NCBI GenBank assembly: GCA_030770535.1
Contig: JASVEC010000023.1
Span: 186,001-250,000 of the forward strand
Source of the DNA: Batkoa obscura
Taxonomy: Eukaryota > Entomophthoromycota > Entomophthoromycetes > Entomophthorales > Batkoaceae
DNA length: 64,000 nucleotides
Direction: 5' to 3'
Shown here: piece after piece, positions 1-11,541 of the stretch
Layout of the letters: every line of letters begins with the position of its first letter
How positions within the stretch are numbered: position 1 is the stretch's first letter
Position numbers and translations under genes: made by a program
Notes under the pieces: model-generated
What the model saw: only the letters and a program-made list of their open reading frames with translations
What the model was told of the DNA's origin: nothing
Databases searched by the model: none

Positions 1-148
1 CATGATTAATTCTTTTAAAACAATAATAAACTAAACACTGCTTTCGTTAATAATTCAAAATGTAATAATAAAACTTGATAACTGTAAAGTGGTTTATTTG
101 TATTAAATGGTTTTGTTAATGCTTTAGTATAAAAAATTAGTAATCACT

Positions 149-3100
149 CTAGAATGAATTGCGACGTCTAAATCTAGGGCGGTAATCATTTGGAGTACTT
201 GCGCTTGTAGAAATGGTAGATGAAACTTTTTCCATGTTATGGGCAGAAACATTTGAATTGGTCCAAGTAGATATCAATCCTTCATCATGCCAAGTTTGAA
301 CACATTTTTGACCATGAGCATAACCTACTGCTTCAATATTGGTAAATGATCCAAACTCTAAAGTTCCATACTTTTGGACTGGGAGACGAATATAAAGACA
401 TCCCGGTATCTTTTTGGCTGCTTCGATTTGAGAAACACTCGAGATATAAGCAAGTCTAGATTGAATATCAGCAAGAGAAAGAATTTTAGGACGATAAAAG
501 GGATTCAATTTGGAAAGAACGACATACCATCCAGATAATGAATCTCCATAATTAGTGAAATTATCTTCATTATCTTCTCCAGCGACATCCAGAGCAAATA
601 TAGTTTCTACACCCATTGAATGCATGACTTCGACTGGAAGGTAGTCTAAATATCCGCCATCTAATAGTAAATTATTACCGTCACATAAAGGAGGCAAAAA
701 TCCAGAAAGCGACATAGAAGCTCTAACGTATCTCCACAAATATCCGGATTGATGAACTTCAAGTCGAGAATGAGTAATATTGGTAGTGACACAATAGTAT
801 GGTAGCCATAAATCCTCAATTCTAATATCTTTAAATGTTTTCCAAATACCTCGATTGAACTCATGCCCTGAAAACCAAGAAATAATAGGATAAGTAAGGT
901 CCGTAACTTTACGCCATAAGCTTGCCATTCTATTGGAAAACACTCTAGCTGGTGCAAACATAGCAACAGTATCTGAATCTCTAGCATACAATCCCCCTAC
1001 ATAAGCTCCGATACTACATCCTCCAACGATATCAATTGGAATCCCTGCTTCTTCAAGGGCCCTTATAAAGCCCAAATGAGCAATTCCTCTTGCTCCTCCT
1101 CCACCAAGGACTAAACCAATAGATCTTCCACACAGACGACGTGCTAAACGAGAAAAATCTGATCTGATCCCAGTGTAAGATGAGGGTTGATGAATAGATT
1201 TCTTTGATAAACCTACACCAGCAACATCAGCGTAATACTGGTGGAGTTGGTCTTTAAGCTCGTTTAAGGTAGATAATATAGGTGGTACATTCTTCATAAT
1301 AACTTGTCGCTTGAGAGGGAACTGCACATGATGATGTGCATGAATCCAAAGCCTAGATTTCAACCAATTTTGAGTTGAACCAGAAGGCACCATATGATCT
1401 GGATGAAGAAGGACAAGCTCCTTTCTAGCTGTTGTTTTAGAGCTGATTAGAAGCCTTTCGAATTCTCCAATAGAAGGATCTTCCGATCCTATGCCAATAA
1501 GTAAAATACAATCAGCTTGCCGTATACATTGACGGGTCCATGGCGAGTTTACTGCCCCATCAGCAGTTAATAAAACAATTCTATGACGCTCTTCTTGTTC
1601 TATTAACCAATTTTTGAGCTTAAGTTTACCCATCTTAGTAAACGCATGCCTTCCAAGTGCGGAATGAACAGAAGCACTATTGATAACTTGAACTGACTCT
1701 CCAATACTTTGGAACGAGTCCCTCAATCTAGCAGAAAATTCTTGGATAGGTACATTCCCTTTAACTGGGACTATTGCTACAGTTTTTAGATTTGTATTAT
1801 TTTTACCAAAACTGGTTTTTTCTATTGATGATGCTGATTTTACTCTCAAACTAGCTTGCTGTTCCATTGTTCTGCGTGCAATCATCCTTGAGATTTGAAT
1901 AGTTACTTCAGGATTTGCAAGCGAAATAGCATCGAATAAGCTCTTTGGCATCCTTGCAAGCTCAGAGTCGCGAATAGCATGCAAAGTAAAAGGGAGTGGG
2001 GAGTTAGTTAACATTTCTAATTCACCAACCGAATCACCTAAACCATATTCAGCCAATATATTTATTCCTTGATCTTCCGATTCAGCAATAGTACGCAACC
2101 TCCCATTTAAAACAATATAGATTGCATCGCATATATCATCTTGCTTACACAAAACTTTACCTGCACTAGCTTGAACCCATTCAAGCGCAAAATCAATTTG
2201 TAAAACTAAAGGCGGAAGACGATGAATAAGCCTTTTGGCTAAAGTTAACAGAATAGCAGGGTGTTTTTCAGTTAAGCGATCAAGGTATTTCCTTGGCAAA
2301 CAAGCCACTAAGGTATTCCCTGCTGCTGTCATGTTAATAAAAGAAGGAGTTCCTGTAATAGAGCCCAAATATCCTGCTACACATCCTTCACGTATTTTAC
2401 TTGTTGGTCCTCCTTTGCTTTTAGTTTTATAACTTGAGAATTTCTTTGATTTATGCCTAGAGCTTTCCTTGTGTTTGTGCGATAAGTGTTCTTTCCCGAA
2501 ATTTGGAAGACTCACCGAACTCTTTCGACTAACTAAAGCTGGTTTCTCATCCTCGTTAGTGATATTAATTGAGCCATGAAGCACTAAATAAATACCGTCT
2601 AATCTTTCACCTTTGCTAATCATAGTAGCTCCAGATTTAAGATAATAAAGTTCTACGTGATCTTCATAATTATCTTTTAAAGAATTAGGGGAATAAGTTC
2701 CTGATGGAGATATAGTTGATGACGCTACATCTTCTTCGGAGTAGTCTGAATCTTCTTCAATTTCATCCGAGTCACGAGAGTACGGCGAACTTTGTGCTCT
2801 AGATAAATCCCCTGCAGAAGAAGATATTAAATGAATGTTTGGAGTCATTCCAATTGAATCCAGAATTAACTGATAAGACTGCTTACGAAGGCTACTATAA
2901 ATTTCCTCTTCTTCTTCATTACTTAAAGCATTTTCCGATATATGAATCACAGAATTCGAATTTCTTTCATTGGGAATAATAGTTTCTGCAGCTATTGTGG
3001 CTTTCTTCTTGCTTGAATCAATGTCTTTTGAGCTATTTGATCTAGAAAGTGAAAGTTTTGAATTTATTCCTTTTGCCACATCAAGCATTGCTTCAGTGTG

Positions 3101-4288
3101 CTTCGGATCAAAAGTTCTACTCTGTACATTGTAGTTTGCAAGATCAGATACCTTCTTTTCTATCTCAAGTAATTCCTTAGACATACCAAGGTAATTATTT
3201 AAAGTGAGGAAGGTAACTCTCTGGAATCTAGTAAGAATTACTTGAACAATATGAGCGGAAGAACTAGGAAATTTTTTAATCAGCCTTTGAAAGGCTTCTG
3301 CTGGTATAACTGCAAGAGTGGAATCACAAGTAGCTCTAGCTGTAACGTGTGGATGTAAAGGCTCTTCCTTTAAACCAGGTGATTCTACAAAATGATCATG
3401 TTTAACTAAAGCCAGCCCTTTATTATCAATATTTAAGTATGCATCACTGTGGTTATCTGAACTATCTATTTCATGTACTTTTCCTATAGTTTCTAAAATC
3501 TTCTGATAATTGAAATCACTGTTCGCAGCTCTTTTAAGTTCAACATTCTCAGTAAACAAGGATAATAAAGTAAATAAACTAGAAAGTGTTCCACCAGCTT
3601 TAACTTCAGTGAGAATGTTTTCCGAAGGCTTATCATTTGTTTGGTCAGCAAAATAACCACTTACATTTCTTTTAGTAGAAACCTGAATTTAAGTTAGTAA
3701 ATTTAAACTAGTCTATAAAACTAAAATAAGGCCTACCTGAACACAACCATCCACTACAATATAAAATGATTTCTCTTTATCAAAGCCATCAAAGATGATA
3801 TCGCCTTTAACTACTCTTTTTGTATTTAAATACCTCGATAACTCATTAAATACCGGTTCTTCTAGATAGCCGAATATTTTTATTGAAGACAAGATTGACT
3901 TTAAAAATTCATTTGGGTAATGACCTAAGTTTGATTCATCATCTGAATCGTCTAAATGACTAGCAATTGGCTGAAGATCAAAGGCATCAGATTGTTTAGG
4001 CGGAGCTTCAGTTTCAGGCAATCTTGAATAATTAGTATGATAGCGATATCTGACATAAATGTAGAACAATATTATAGCTAAGATGAATAAAAATAACAAA
4101 GTTTTATAATTGAATGAAATGGTGATGGTTTTTGATAATATTAAAAAGATCGAAGTTGGTATCCTATAAGTTATTAGTAGCAATAGCTCGTAAATAACGG
4201 AATAAATCATCTGTAATACTGAGCGATTTTGGAATGGGATTGAACATGTATCTGAAGTTACTTCACATGTACTTTCAAGTAAATCCAT
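149..4288 (-). CDS. NTE1: Lysophospholipase NTE1 (neuropathy target esterase family)
   Basis: Two exons, 4288-3737 and 3682-149, joined in phase 0 by a GT-AG intron of 54 nt, give 1361 residues, a usual length for fungal NTE1. Hydrophobic segments near residues 20-80 should anchor the protein in the ER membrane. Cyclic-nucleotide-binding-like domains follow: the first spans the exon junction, and two more precede the C-terminal patatin domain. The patatin domain shows the glycine-rich LGGGGARGIAHLGF, the nucleophile elbow GCSIG (Ser about 1074) and the catalytic DGG (Asp about 1192), so both dyad residues are present. The family deacylates phosphatidylcholine and lysophosphatidylcholine to glycerophosphocholine. 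The open frame runs upstream to a GTG at 4330; I take the first ATG, at 4288. The stop is TAG, which shows that TAG is a normal stop in this genome. Confidence 0.95.
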
Positions 4289-5050
4289 TTTGGGTTTTAA
4301 AAATTTTAAAAGTAAATTTTCGCCTTTCACCTTTTGTCTTTTAAACTCAGTCGATAATTTAAGAATTTTAATGAGGTAAAGTGCTCATCATTTTATTACT
4401 TTCATTTAAAAATTTGAAAATCAAAGAATAAAAATCATGTTGATGTAATTCATTCTATATAGTTTGACGAATAAGGTATTCGTATTAAAACACGACTAAA
4501 GATTAATTCTTTGTATAAAAAAGTATATAATTATTATGATAAAACTATATAATCTACATCAAAAATGATATATCATCCATTTAAACCTCTATTTAGTTTA
4601 ATACTTTTATAAAACTGTTTTCATTTAACCTAACCTTAGATATTGGAAATTTAATTTGAAAATTAGATCCATGAAATTCTAAAATTATTTGTTATGATTA
4701 AGATTAATGGCATTAAACTTAATAACTTTTTAAGGGCCATGTAAATACTATATGGGGATGTGTTTTTTTGTTTAAGAATTTTACTACAATCTTAAATACA
4801 AAAATACATCCCCATATATCAAGTTTTTTAAAATTCAAGCTATTAGTCCCTAATATAATAGACGCCATTTCAATAATTTCGCTTTTTATTACAAAATTGT
4901 ATTTGTTAAATCAGTAATTAAAATATGGGCAGGCCTTTCATTTTTTACTTTTTAATCATCTGTCCCTTTGCTATTTAGCAATGTACCAAATTTTGCACAA
5001 TTCACTTTTTTAAATCATTGAACTTCAATTTAATAACAACTCCTTAAAAA
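4289..5050. other. AT-rich intergenic stretch with one short TIR element
   Basis: This gap separates the 5' end of NTE1 from a plus-strand gene candidate. Apart from the head-to-head TIR element at 4750-4818 I see no coding sequence, only AT-rich DNA. Confidence 0.6.
4750..4818. mobile_element. Short TIR element, head-to-head derivative (copy 1)
   Basis: This 69-bp palindromic copy starts with TATGGGGATGT and ends with ACATCCCCATA. Both halves match the left half of the ~108-bp consensus seen elsewhere in the window, one inverted relative to the other. The usual right half, with its AGCGCT centre, is absent. It is non-coding. Confidence 0.75.
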
Positions 5051-5871
5051 ATGGAAGAAAGCTATACCTTTCCAAGTGATGACAAAGCAAAACTATTCTC
5101 ATTTTTAAGTAATATAAAATCAATAATAATGATAATAATATAAAATGTTAATATTATATAGATTGTGGGATAAACTCGTAATCAAAAATAACTTCATTAA
5201 GATATAAATTAAAAAGTAGAGTTTTAGTATATAGTAAAATATTAGATGCCTCCGATTATGACAAGTTGAAAGGAGGAAATCTTTCCATTCCACAAAACTT
5301 TGGGAATGAACATGAGGAATATGTTCAAAGTAGCATACAAAAAGCATTAGGTAAGACTTTAAGCTATGATAAATAAGGCTGTTTAATTTGTAAGAATTAT
5401 TTAGTGAAAAAAAGTTACATCAGATTGACTTAAATATTATGTCCAAAAGAAACCATGACGTTATTGGGAAATGGTGTTTTAATATCAACTATAAAAATGG
5501 ATTAAATGGGTAAAATGTGACTGCATATATATCTCAATATTAACCATTTTAGGCAAAATCATGCAGATGATGAAAACAAGTTTGAAAACGACCTTAAAAT
5601 GTTAGAAAGAAGGATAAGTAGCTCGATTAGTATGCTCTATAATTGCGGCGAAAGTATAGCATTTTAAGTATTAACATTTCTGATTGATTAATATATTTTA
5701 GAATATTATGAAATAGTTCTTATCGTTCATCAAGACCTAAAAATTGAAAAAGAATGGAAAGAAACGTATCCAGGACTCATCAATACAAGTTTAAATGAGC
5801 TTTTGTTACGCGAGTTGAATGAAGAGTCTTTTAATTTGAAATCTAAAGCTCAGTTTAATAAAAAGTTTTAG
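5051..5871 (+). CDS. Unrecognised protein, possibly a decaying gene
   Basis: Proposed exons are 5051-5108, 5228-5350, 5405-5509, 5553-5653 and 5702-5871, separated by plausible GT-AG introns of about 43-119 nt. Exons 1-2 and exons 3-5 are each open and in phase, but exon 2 leaves one base while exon 3 needs two, so a 1-nt discrepancy lies between them, perhaps in the A7 run near 5407. Readable pieces include YSKILDASDYDKL, NKFENDLKMLERRISSS and EKEWKETYPGLINTS, mostly charged and helical. I do not recognise the family. The 3' end faces EPL1. The same frame continues past the TAG at 5869 with many TAA/TAG and no TGA as far as about 6260. It may be a pseudogene, a gene with a misread exon, or a sequence error. 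Confidence 0.4.
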
Positions 5872-6270
5872 CAATAATAAGCTGCAAATGAAACATGTTA
5901 AGTGTTAGGAAGCTTAGAAGCAAAAATTAAATTACTCATGGTTTCAGATTAAATTTATTTACTAAGTTGGGGCGGTTTTCAGTGGTTCATTAGAGATGCT
6001 ATTTAAAGGTTAGATAAAAAATTTGATACTTTTAAGCATTAGAGCATGACAGAAGGAAGTGGGTAAACAAATTAGATAAATAGTACTTAAGGCAATAACT
6101 TAAGTAGCACAATGAAATACCAATATCCGAAAAAAAAGGTTAAAAATGATTTTTTAAAAGTACTAATAGAGCTTTATTTAAATCTAAAAATATTATTTTT
6201 AAATTTTTAGAAAATGCTATAAAAAATAATTAAACTGAATTACAAAAAGTTAAAGCAGAGGAAGCAAATA

Positions 6271-8424
6271 TTAAATAAATGTTGATTGAGGATTGGGTTG
6301 GGTTACATCATCAGATAAATAACCATTGGAATCTGATATGTCTGCGTTTGAAATGTTTTGGTAAATGACAGGCGAGCTTAAAGGGTCGGAGGTAGGTAAA
6401 TTAGCTTGAGCTTCAATGTTATACACTTCATCGCAAGCATAATCTTTATAGCTTAAAAAATATAAATATAAATAAATAGTAAAGATTTATAAGATTACTA
6501 ATTACTAAAGTTCTTTTTCTGAAATAATAGGCAAATTTTCCTTAACCCACGATTCTTCATCATTTGATTCCAAGCTATCCCTATATGCAGACTTGGTTTT
6601 AGATCCAGAAATACGCTTCCTATCAATATAGATTCTACCTCCTCTTCCAAACCTTCTACGACAAGCAATCGAACTAACATCTGATTCCTTTATCAAGAAA
6701 TGAGGTGAAATTGTATAATAGGTTTCTGCTTTGGGGATAATGGGTGTTTGATATGGTGCCTTAAAATAAAATATTAAAGAAAAAGAAAAAGAAAAGACTA
6801 AAAAACTACATACATCAGTGATATCAGTATACCCTTCTAAGTCCTTCTTTTTAAGTCTCTCCAGTCTACGTATTTTTTTGCGAGGAATAAGCTCGGAATC
6901 GAATATATCATCGTTCAAATTGATACTATGAGAGCTTGCCCTAAAAATATTAATGAAAAGTAAAAACAATAACAATATAAACTTACTTATGCTATAGTTA
7001 TAATGATTATAAAAAATTAAAATATTAGTAAAGCTTAAACATCCAACCATTAATATTACCTCATGTTTCTTTACATTATCTCTAATTGCTGGATCATCAT
7101 ATTTAATAGCAACTCTTTTCTTACATATGCTCATACGCTTTTTTAATACCTCTTCTTGCATATGTATCGCTTCTTCTCTTTTTTCTTCTCTAGCGATACT
7201 ACTATCAACAAGAGATAATAGTTTGTTCAAGTTATAACGCAAATGGTTCAATTTGTTAATATAGAAGGTATCAGTCGCACGCGTACGCCTCTGAAGTTTA
7301 ATTTCCCTTCTTCTAAAACAAAGATATGGATCATTTTCTGCTTTGATACTACGATCCAGCTAAATTAAATTAATTTATTAGTTTCTTAGATCTTAAACAC
7401 AACTCACCCTCAAACGGGGCATGATGGTGTCACTATTATTCATTTTCTTGCGGCGGTTTATCCAATGTTGTAAAATTGCATTGAACTGCTTTTCAATAGA
7501 TTTACTTCTAGAAAAGGTTGTCTTTAATGTAACAAGTATATCATCAGGAATTTTAACGTTTTCTTCTTTCTATAGAAACGGTTTATGATTTAAAACAAAA
7601 ACATTTTATAAGCAACTTACTGGATCGATTCTACCATCTGCCACTGCATCTTCTAATAGTTTTAAAATTTCTTCAAATCTAGACTCGTTTATTTTTTTCA
7701 CCGTTTGGTCTGAATATGTTTTGATGAAATTGTAATCTTCTTCATCCATGCAATAACTGATCCCAATAGAAGTATCATAATACTCTGTATACTTTATGTA
7801 CTCTTGAGGCTGTTGAAAATCAGGTTGATAAAATACCGAGTAATCATCTACCAATTTCGATGCATCTGGTGTTGGTATATAATTTGAAGCAACATGACCA
7901 CCTGTATAAGCAGCTTGTGCCGACTTTATTGCAGCTTGTAAATGATGTTCCTAAAATAATTCAATTAGACACGTAGACAAAAACTCGAATTTGATAGAAA
8001 TTGTTAAAAAATAAATAGTTAAATTTGATTGGCTAAAGCATAAAATTATGTAAAGCTGAAGTCACTTAGAATTAGTCAATTTCAGCCAATTAACTTGCGA
8101 CAAACATAGAGAACAAACGGCTGGAATTATTATTATGGAATATAGTGATAATATGTGATAAAATACACAAAACTCATATAAAATCCATTAAAGCGTTGAC
8201 AAAAAGGTAACAAAGTGGTATAAATAATGGATAAAAAAGAATAAAAAGGATAAAAAAATAAACGATCTTACCTCTTCTTCTTCTTTTTCAACTCCTGTCT
8301 CAATTTGAACTGCACTTCGTTGAGAAGTGAGCGCTTCAATATCTGGAGCATCTTCAGTCTTGATTAAAGGTAGGGCTTTTTTGATATCTACCTTTCGGCT
8401 TCTAAAGTTCATTCTTGTGCTCAT
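6271..8424 (-). CDS. EPL1: Enhancer of polycomb-like protein 1 (NuA4 subunit)
   Basis: Exons in transcript order are 8424-8272, 7950-7621, 7569-7408, 7359-7060, 6991-6987, 6940-6814, 6759-6506 and 6451-6271, giving 503 residues. The N-terminus (FRSRKVDIKKALP, then TGVEKEEEE) and the block around DDYSVFYQPDFQQPQEYI match the EPc-N domain. The basic helical segment LCFRRREIKLQRRTRATD is also typical. In NuA4, EPL1 binds the Esa1-Yng2-Eaf6 module and presents it to nucleosomes. The fifth exon is inferred to be only 5 nt long: without it the phases of exons 4 and 6 do not match, and with it the frame is open throughout. The last exon is joined by a phase-2 intron that removes an apparent stop. 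The upstream DNA carries ATTGG boxes. Confidence 0.88.
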
Positions 8425-9444
8425 TGTTTATACCTTGTCAAATAAACTAGATCTTTTGCTCAATATACGCTCCTACTAACCTACTTTTATATATAAACTA
8501 CACTTAATATTGAATATATATAAAATTCTTTTTAAACAACAACCCCAGTATCTATAGGGGATCAATGCGTATAACACAAACTACTACTCTGATTGGATAC
8601 TTTAACTTATTATTGATTCTCATTTGCTAATTAAGGATCAAACTGCATCTCTAATTGGTAGCTAAGCTTTTCAAAAAATCAATTGGCTAATTAGTGATTT
8701 CTTTCTCCTTATTATTCCCTTTTATCATCTCTCATTTGGCAATTTCGACCCATTAACAAAATGTTTGGTTGATAAAATGAACAATCCATTTAATTGGCCG
8801 CTAATTAGCTGATTTCAGCAATTTAACCTTAGGTAAATTTAGATAAACCTTTAAAGTTTAAATAACCTGTGTTAAATATAATGAGGAACATTATTAGTAC
8901 AAATTTCTATGAAAAATAAAACTTAATGCTTTAAGCTTTTTATCTTATAAGATATAGTTAACAGTTAATACTTGTAATTTTACTGAGTTTTATTCTTTTT
9001 GAGACCTGTTATTGTAACATTTGTTCTAAATCCCTGTAATTAAACCAAACAAACATAAGACTCACTTAAATTATTTTATTGTTTTAGCCAATAATTTTCA
9101 TACAAAACTGTATTGAAGAAACGTTTGTTAAAAATAATCATTCATAATCATTTAGTATTATATAATAATATGGTTTGAATAGCTTGAATTAACTCATGAT
9201 TTGACTTTTTTAAAAATTAAAACTCAAGATTTTATAAATGTTACAGTTTAGTCAAATCACTATTATATAGTTAAATCAACTATGACGTTATACAAAAATA
9301 TAATCAGAGCTCATAATATTCTAATACAATCCTTAATACTGAGCAATAAATGAAGTAAGAAGATTTAAAAAAAGCTTGAAAATATATAATTTTATATTTT
9401 GAAATAAGTATGAAAAATCTATAGAGCTGTGGTTATGAACGAAA
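8425..9444. other. Intergenic region between NOP2 3' end and EPL1 5' end
   Basis: About 1 kb of AT-rich DNA without a convincing open frame. The part next to EPL1 (8600-8830) repeats ATTGGCTAATTAG-like words, which look like promoter CCAAT elements. The rest shows nothing I can interpret. Confidence 0.5.
8650..8686 (-). promoter_or_regulatory. CCAAT boxes upstream of EPL1
   Basis: ATTGG occurs at 8654-8658 and 8682-8686, about 230-260 bp upstream of the EPL1 start codon, and so reads CCAAT in the gene's orientation. CCAAT is the binding motif of the HAP/NF-Y complex in fungi. The functional role is inferred from position and recurrence only. Confidence 0.35.
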
Positions 9445-11541
9445 TTAATTTTTAGCGGCAGGGATCTTGTTAGAAAACTTTTTAAATTTGGCTACATAGA
9501 ATCCATCCATATTGTGAGTGTGAGGATAATACCTTTTAGTTAAATTCAGAGTAGGATGAAATTTCTTTTCATTAAAACTAAAAAATAAATAAGTTATAAT
9601 ATATAATTATATATATGTTACCTTGTAAATCCATCAACTCCAAAAGTAAGTCCAGTATCAACTAACTTTACATTTCCACGCTTCATAAGTGCATAATTAA
9701 CAACAGATTCATTTTCTTCAACAGTAACTGAACAAGTTGAATAAACTAAATATCCACCTGTTTTAGAGTTAGCATCAATGGAGTCAATAGCTGCTAAAAT
9801 TAGTTCTTTCTGTAACTTAGATAACATGGCGAAATCTTTTTCACTCTAATTTTATTATAAGTAACAAATAAATACACATATATTAACTTACCCTGCTTAA
9901 TTTGACAGAGGGATCCTTAGATATAACACCAGTACCTGAACAAGGAGCATCTAATAAAATACGATCAAATCCTCCAATTACTTTTGGAAACATTCTGCCA
10001 TCGTAATTGCATACTACTGAGTTTTTAACACCTAAATTGTATCATGTTAAGTTATTTGAAAGCCACATTATGAGAAAAAAATTACCTAATCTATGGATAT
10101 TAGCTTTAAGAGATTTGGTACGATCTTTAGTAGAATCATTGGCAAATATACAACCAGTGTTTTTCATTAAAGCGGCCATATATGTAGTTTTTCCACCTGG
10201 AGCTGAACACATATCCAAAACAAATTCACTGGGTTGAGGATTTAAAGCAACAACTGGAAGCATAGAAGAAGCAGCTTGGAGCATATAATGACCGGCTAAA
10301 TACTCTGGGGTAGCACCCACTGGGACATTTGAGTCGAAAACTTGTAAACCTACTTTACTCCATTTCCCTAATGGGTCAACATTAATACCTCTACCAATTA
10401 ATGCCTGCGCTAAATCTCTACGACGAGTTTTTAAAGTATTGGTACGAATAGTTACTGGACGTGGCACTTCATTTGCTTCAAAGAAATCAATGGCTTCAGA
10501 TACAGGGAATAATCCAATTAATTTATTCGTTAGTTCTATGGAATATCCATAGTATAATGATATATCTCGAACTAATTGATCAATATAATCACTACGATAC
10601 TTATTAGGATCTCTTTGATGCTTAAAATCATTCAATACACGAACAATTTCTTGTATTCTTATTTTAACATCTGCTAAATCTGGAACCTCTTGTTTTTCTT
10701 GTTCAATTTGCTCTTCATCAGGTAATTGGAACCTATCCTCTTCTTCTAATTCTTCTCTCACTTTTGCATCCTCTATTTCCTCTTCATTTAATTTTTCATC
10801 TTCTTCTTGTTTTTTGTTTAGTTTTATCGCCTCTTTCTCAAACTCTGTTAACTAGAAAATATGCTTGTTCAAATAATAGAAATAATGATAGCTTTATAAA
10901 TTACCTTTTCTTCGTCTTCGTCTTCATCATCCTCTTCCTCATCCTCTTCTTGTTTCTCTAATTCATCTTTGTTATCGAATTCATCATCCTAAGGTAAAAT
11001 TATAAGCCATTTGCATTCAATGTTAAGAGATAATACTAACAGGTAGATCTAATTCTTCAGAATCATCAGAGTCATAAGTCTTTCTTTCAACGATGTTATT
11101 AAGCTTAGGTTTCAACCATTTATTATTATCATCACTGAATCCAACAGTCCTAACGAAGAAAATTAATATGTTATTATGTATAGCCATTTAAAACTATACC
11201 CTTTACGTTTTAATTCTGGGTCTTCTTCGTCACTTGAGTCAAATAAATCGCTAAAAATAAGGTTAAAAAGAGAAAGAAAGCTAGGATTTAAATTACTTTT
11301 GTGGCAAAGCTTCTTCTTTTTCAACATCATAATCAAATAAGTCTACTTCTTCATCACTATCTTCATTCTTTTTGACTTTATTCTTCTTTTCTTGAGCTGC
11401 TTTTTCTTTTTTTTCTTGCTTTGCTTTTGGTTCTTTCTTTTTATTACTCTTGATCTTTTCTTTCTTTTCTACTTCTAGGATCTTTGGTTTTGGATCTGGC
11501 TGATGCTTTAACTTTCTTTTCTTTCCTGCTATTTTGGCCAT
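9445..11541 (-). CDS. NOP2: 25S rRNA (cytosine-C5)-methyltransferase NOP2
   Basis: Eight exons (11541-11297, 11250-11200, 11149-11041, 10988-10905, 10851-10086, 10031-9892, 9845-9622, 9577-9445) with consistent phases give 583 residues. The N-terminal third is lysine- and acid-rich, as expected for a nucleolar ribosome-biogenesis factor. The catalytic part has the AdoMet-binding motif [12 protein letters not shown], motif [10 protein letters not shown] and motif VI YSTCSV, which supply the two cysteines used by RNA m5C methyltransferases. The C-terminus carries [16 protein letters not shown]2/Nsun1 methylates a conserved cytosine of large-subunit rRNA and is needed for 60S maturation. An ATTGG box lies 35 bp upstream of the ATG. 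Confidence 0.95.

Noticed and set aside
5051-6262. Alternative genetic code with TAA/TAG read as Gln
   Set aside because: In exons 1-5 the apparent in-frame stops vanish when better splice sites are used. NTE1, RPL10, NBP35 and others end in TAA or TAG with no internal ones, so the genome uses these as stops.
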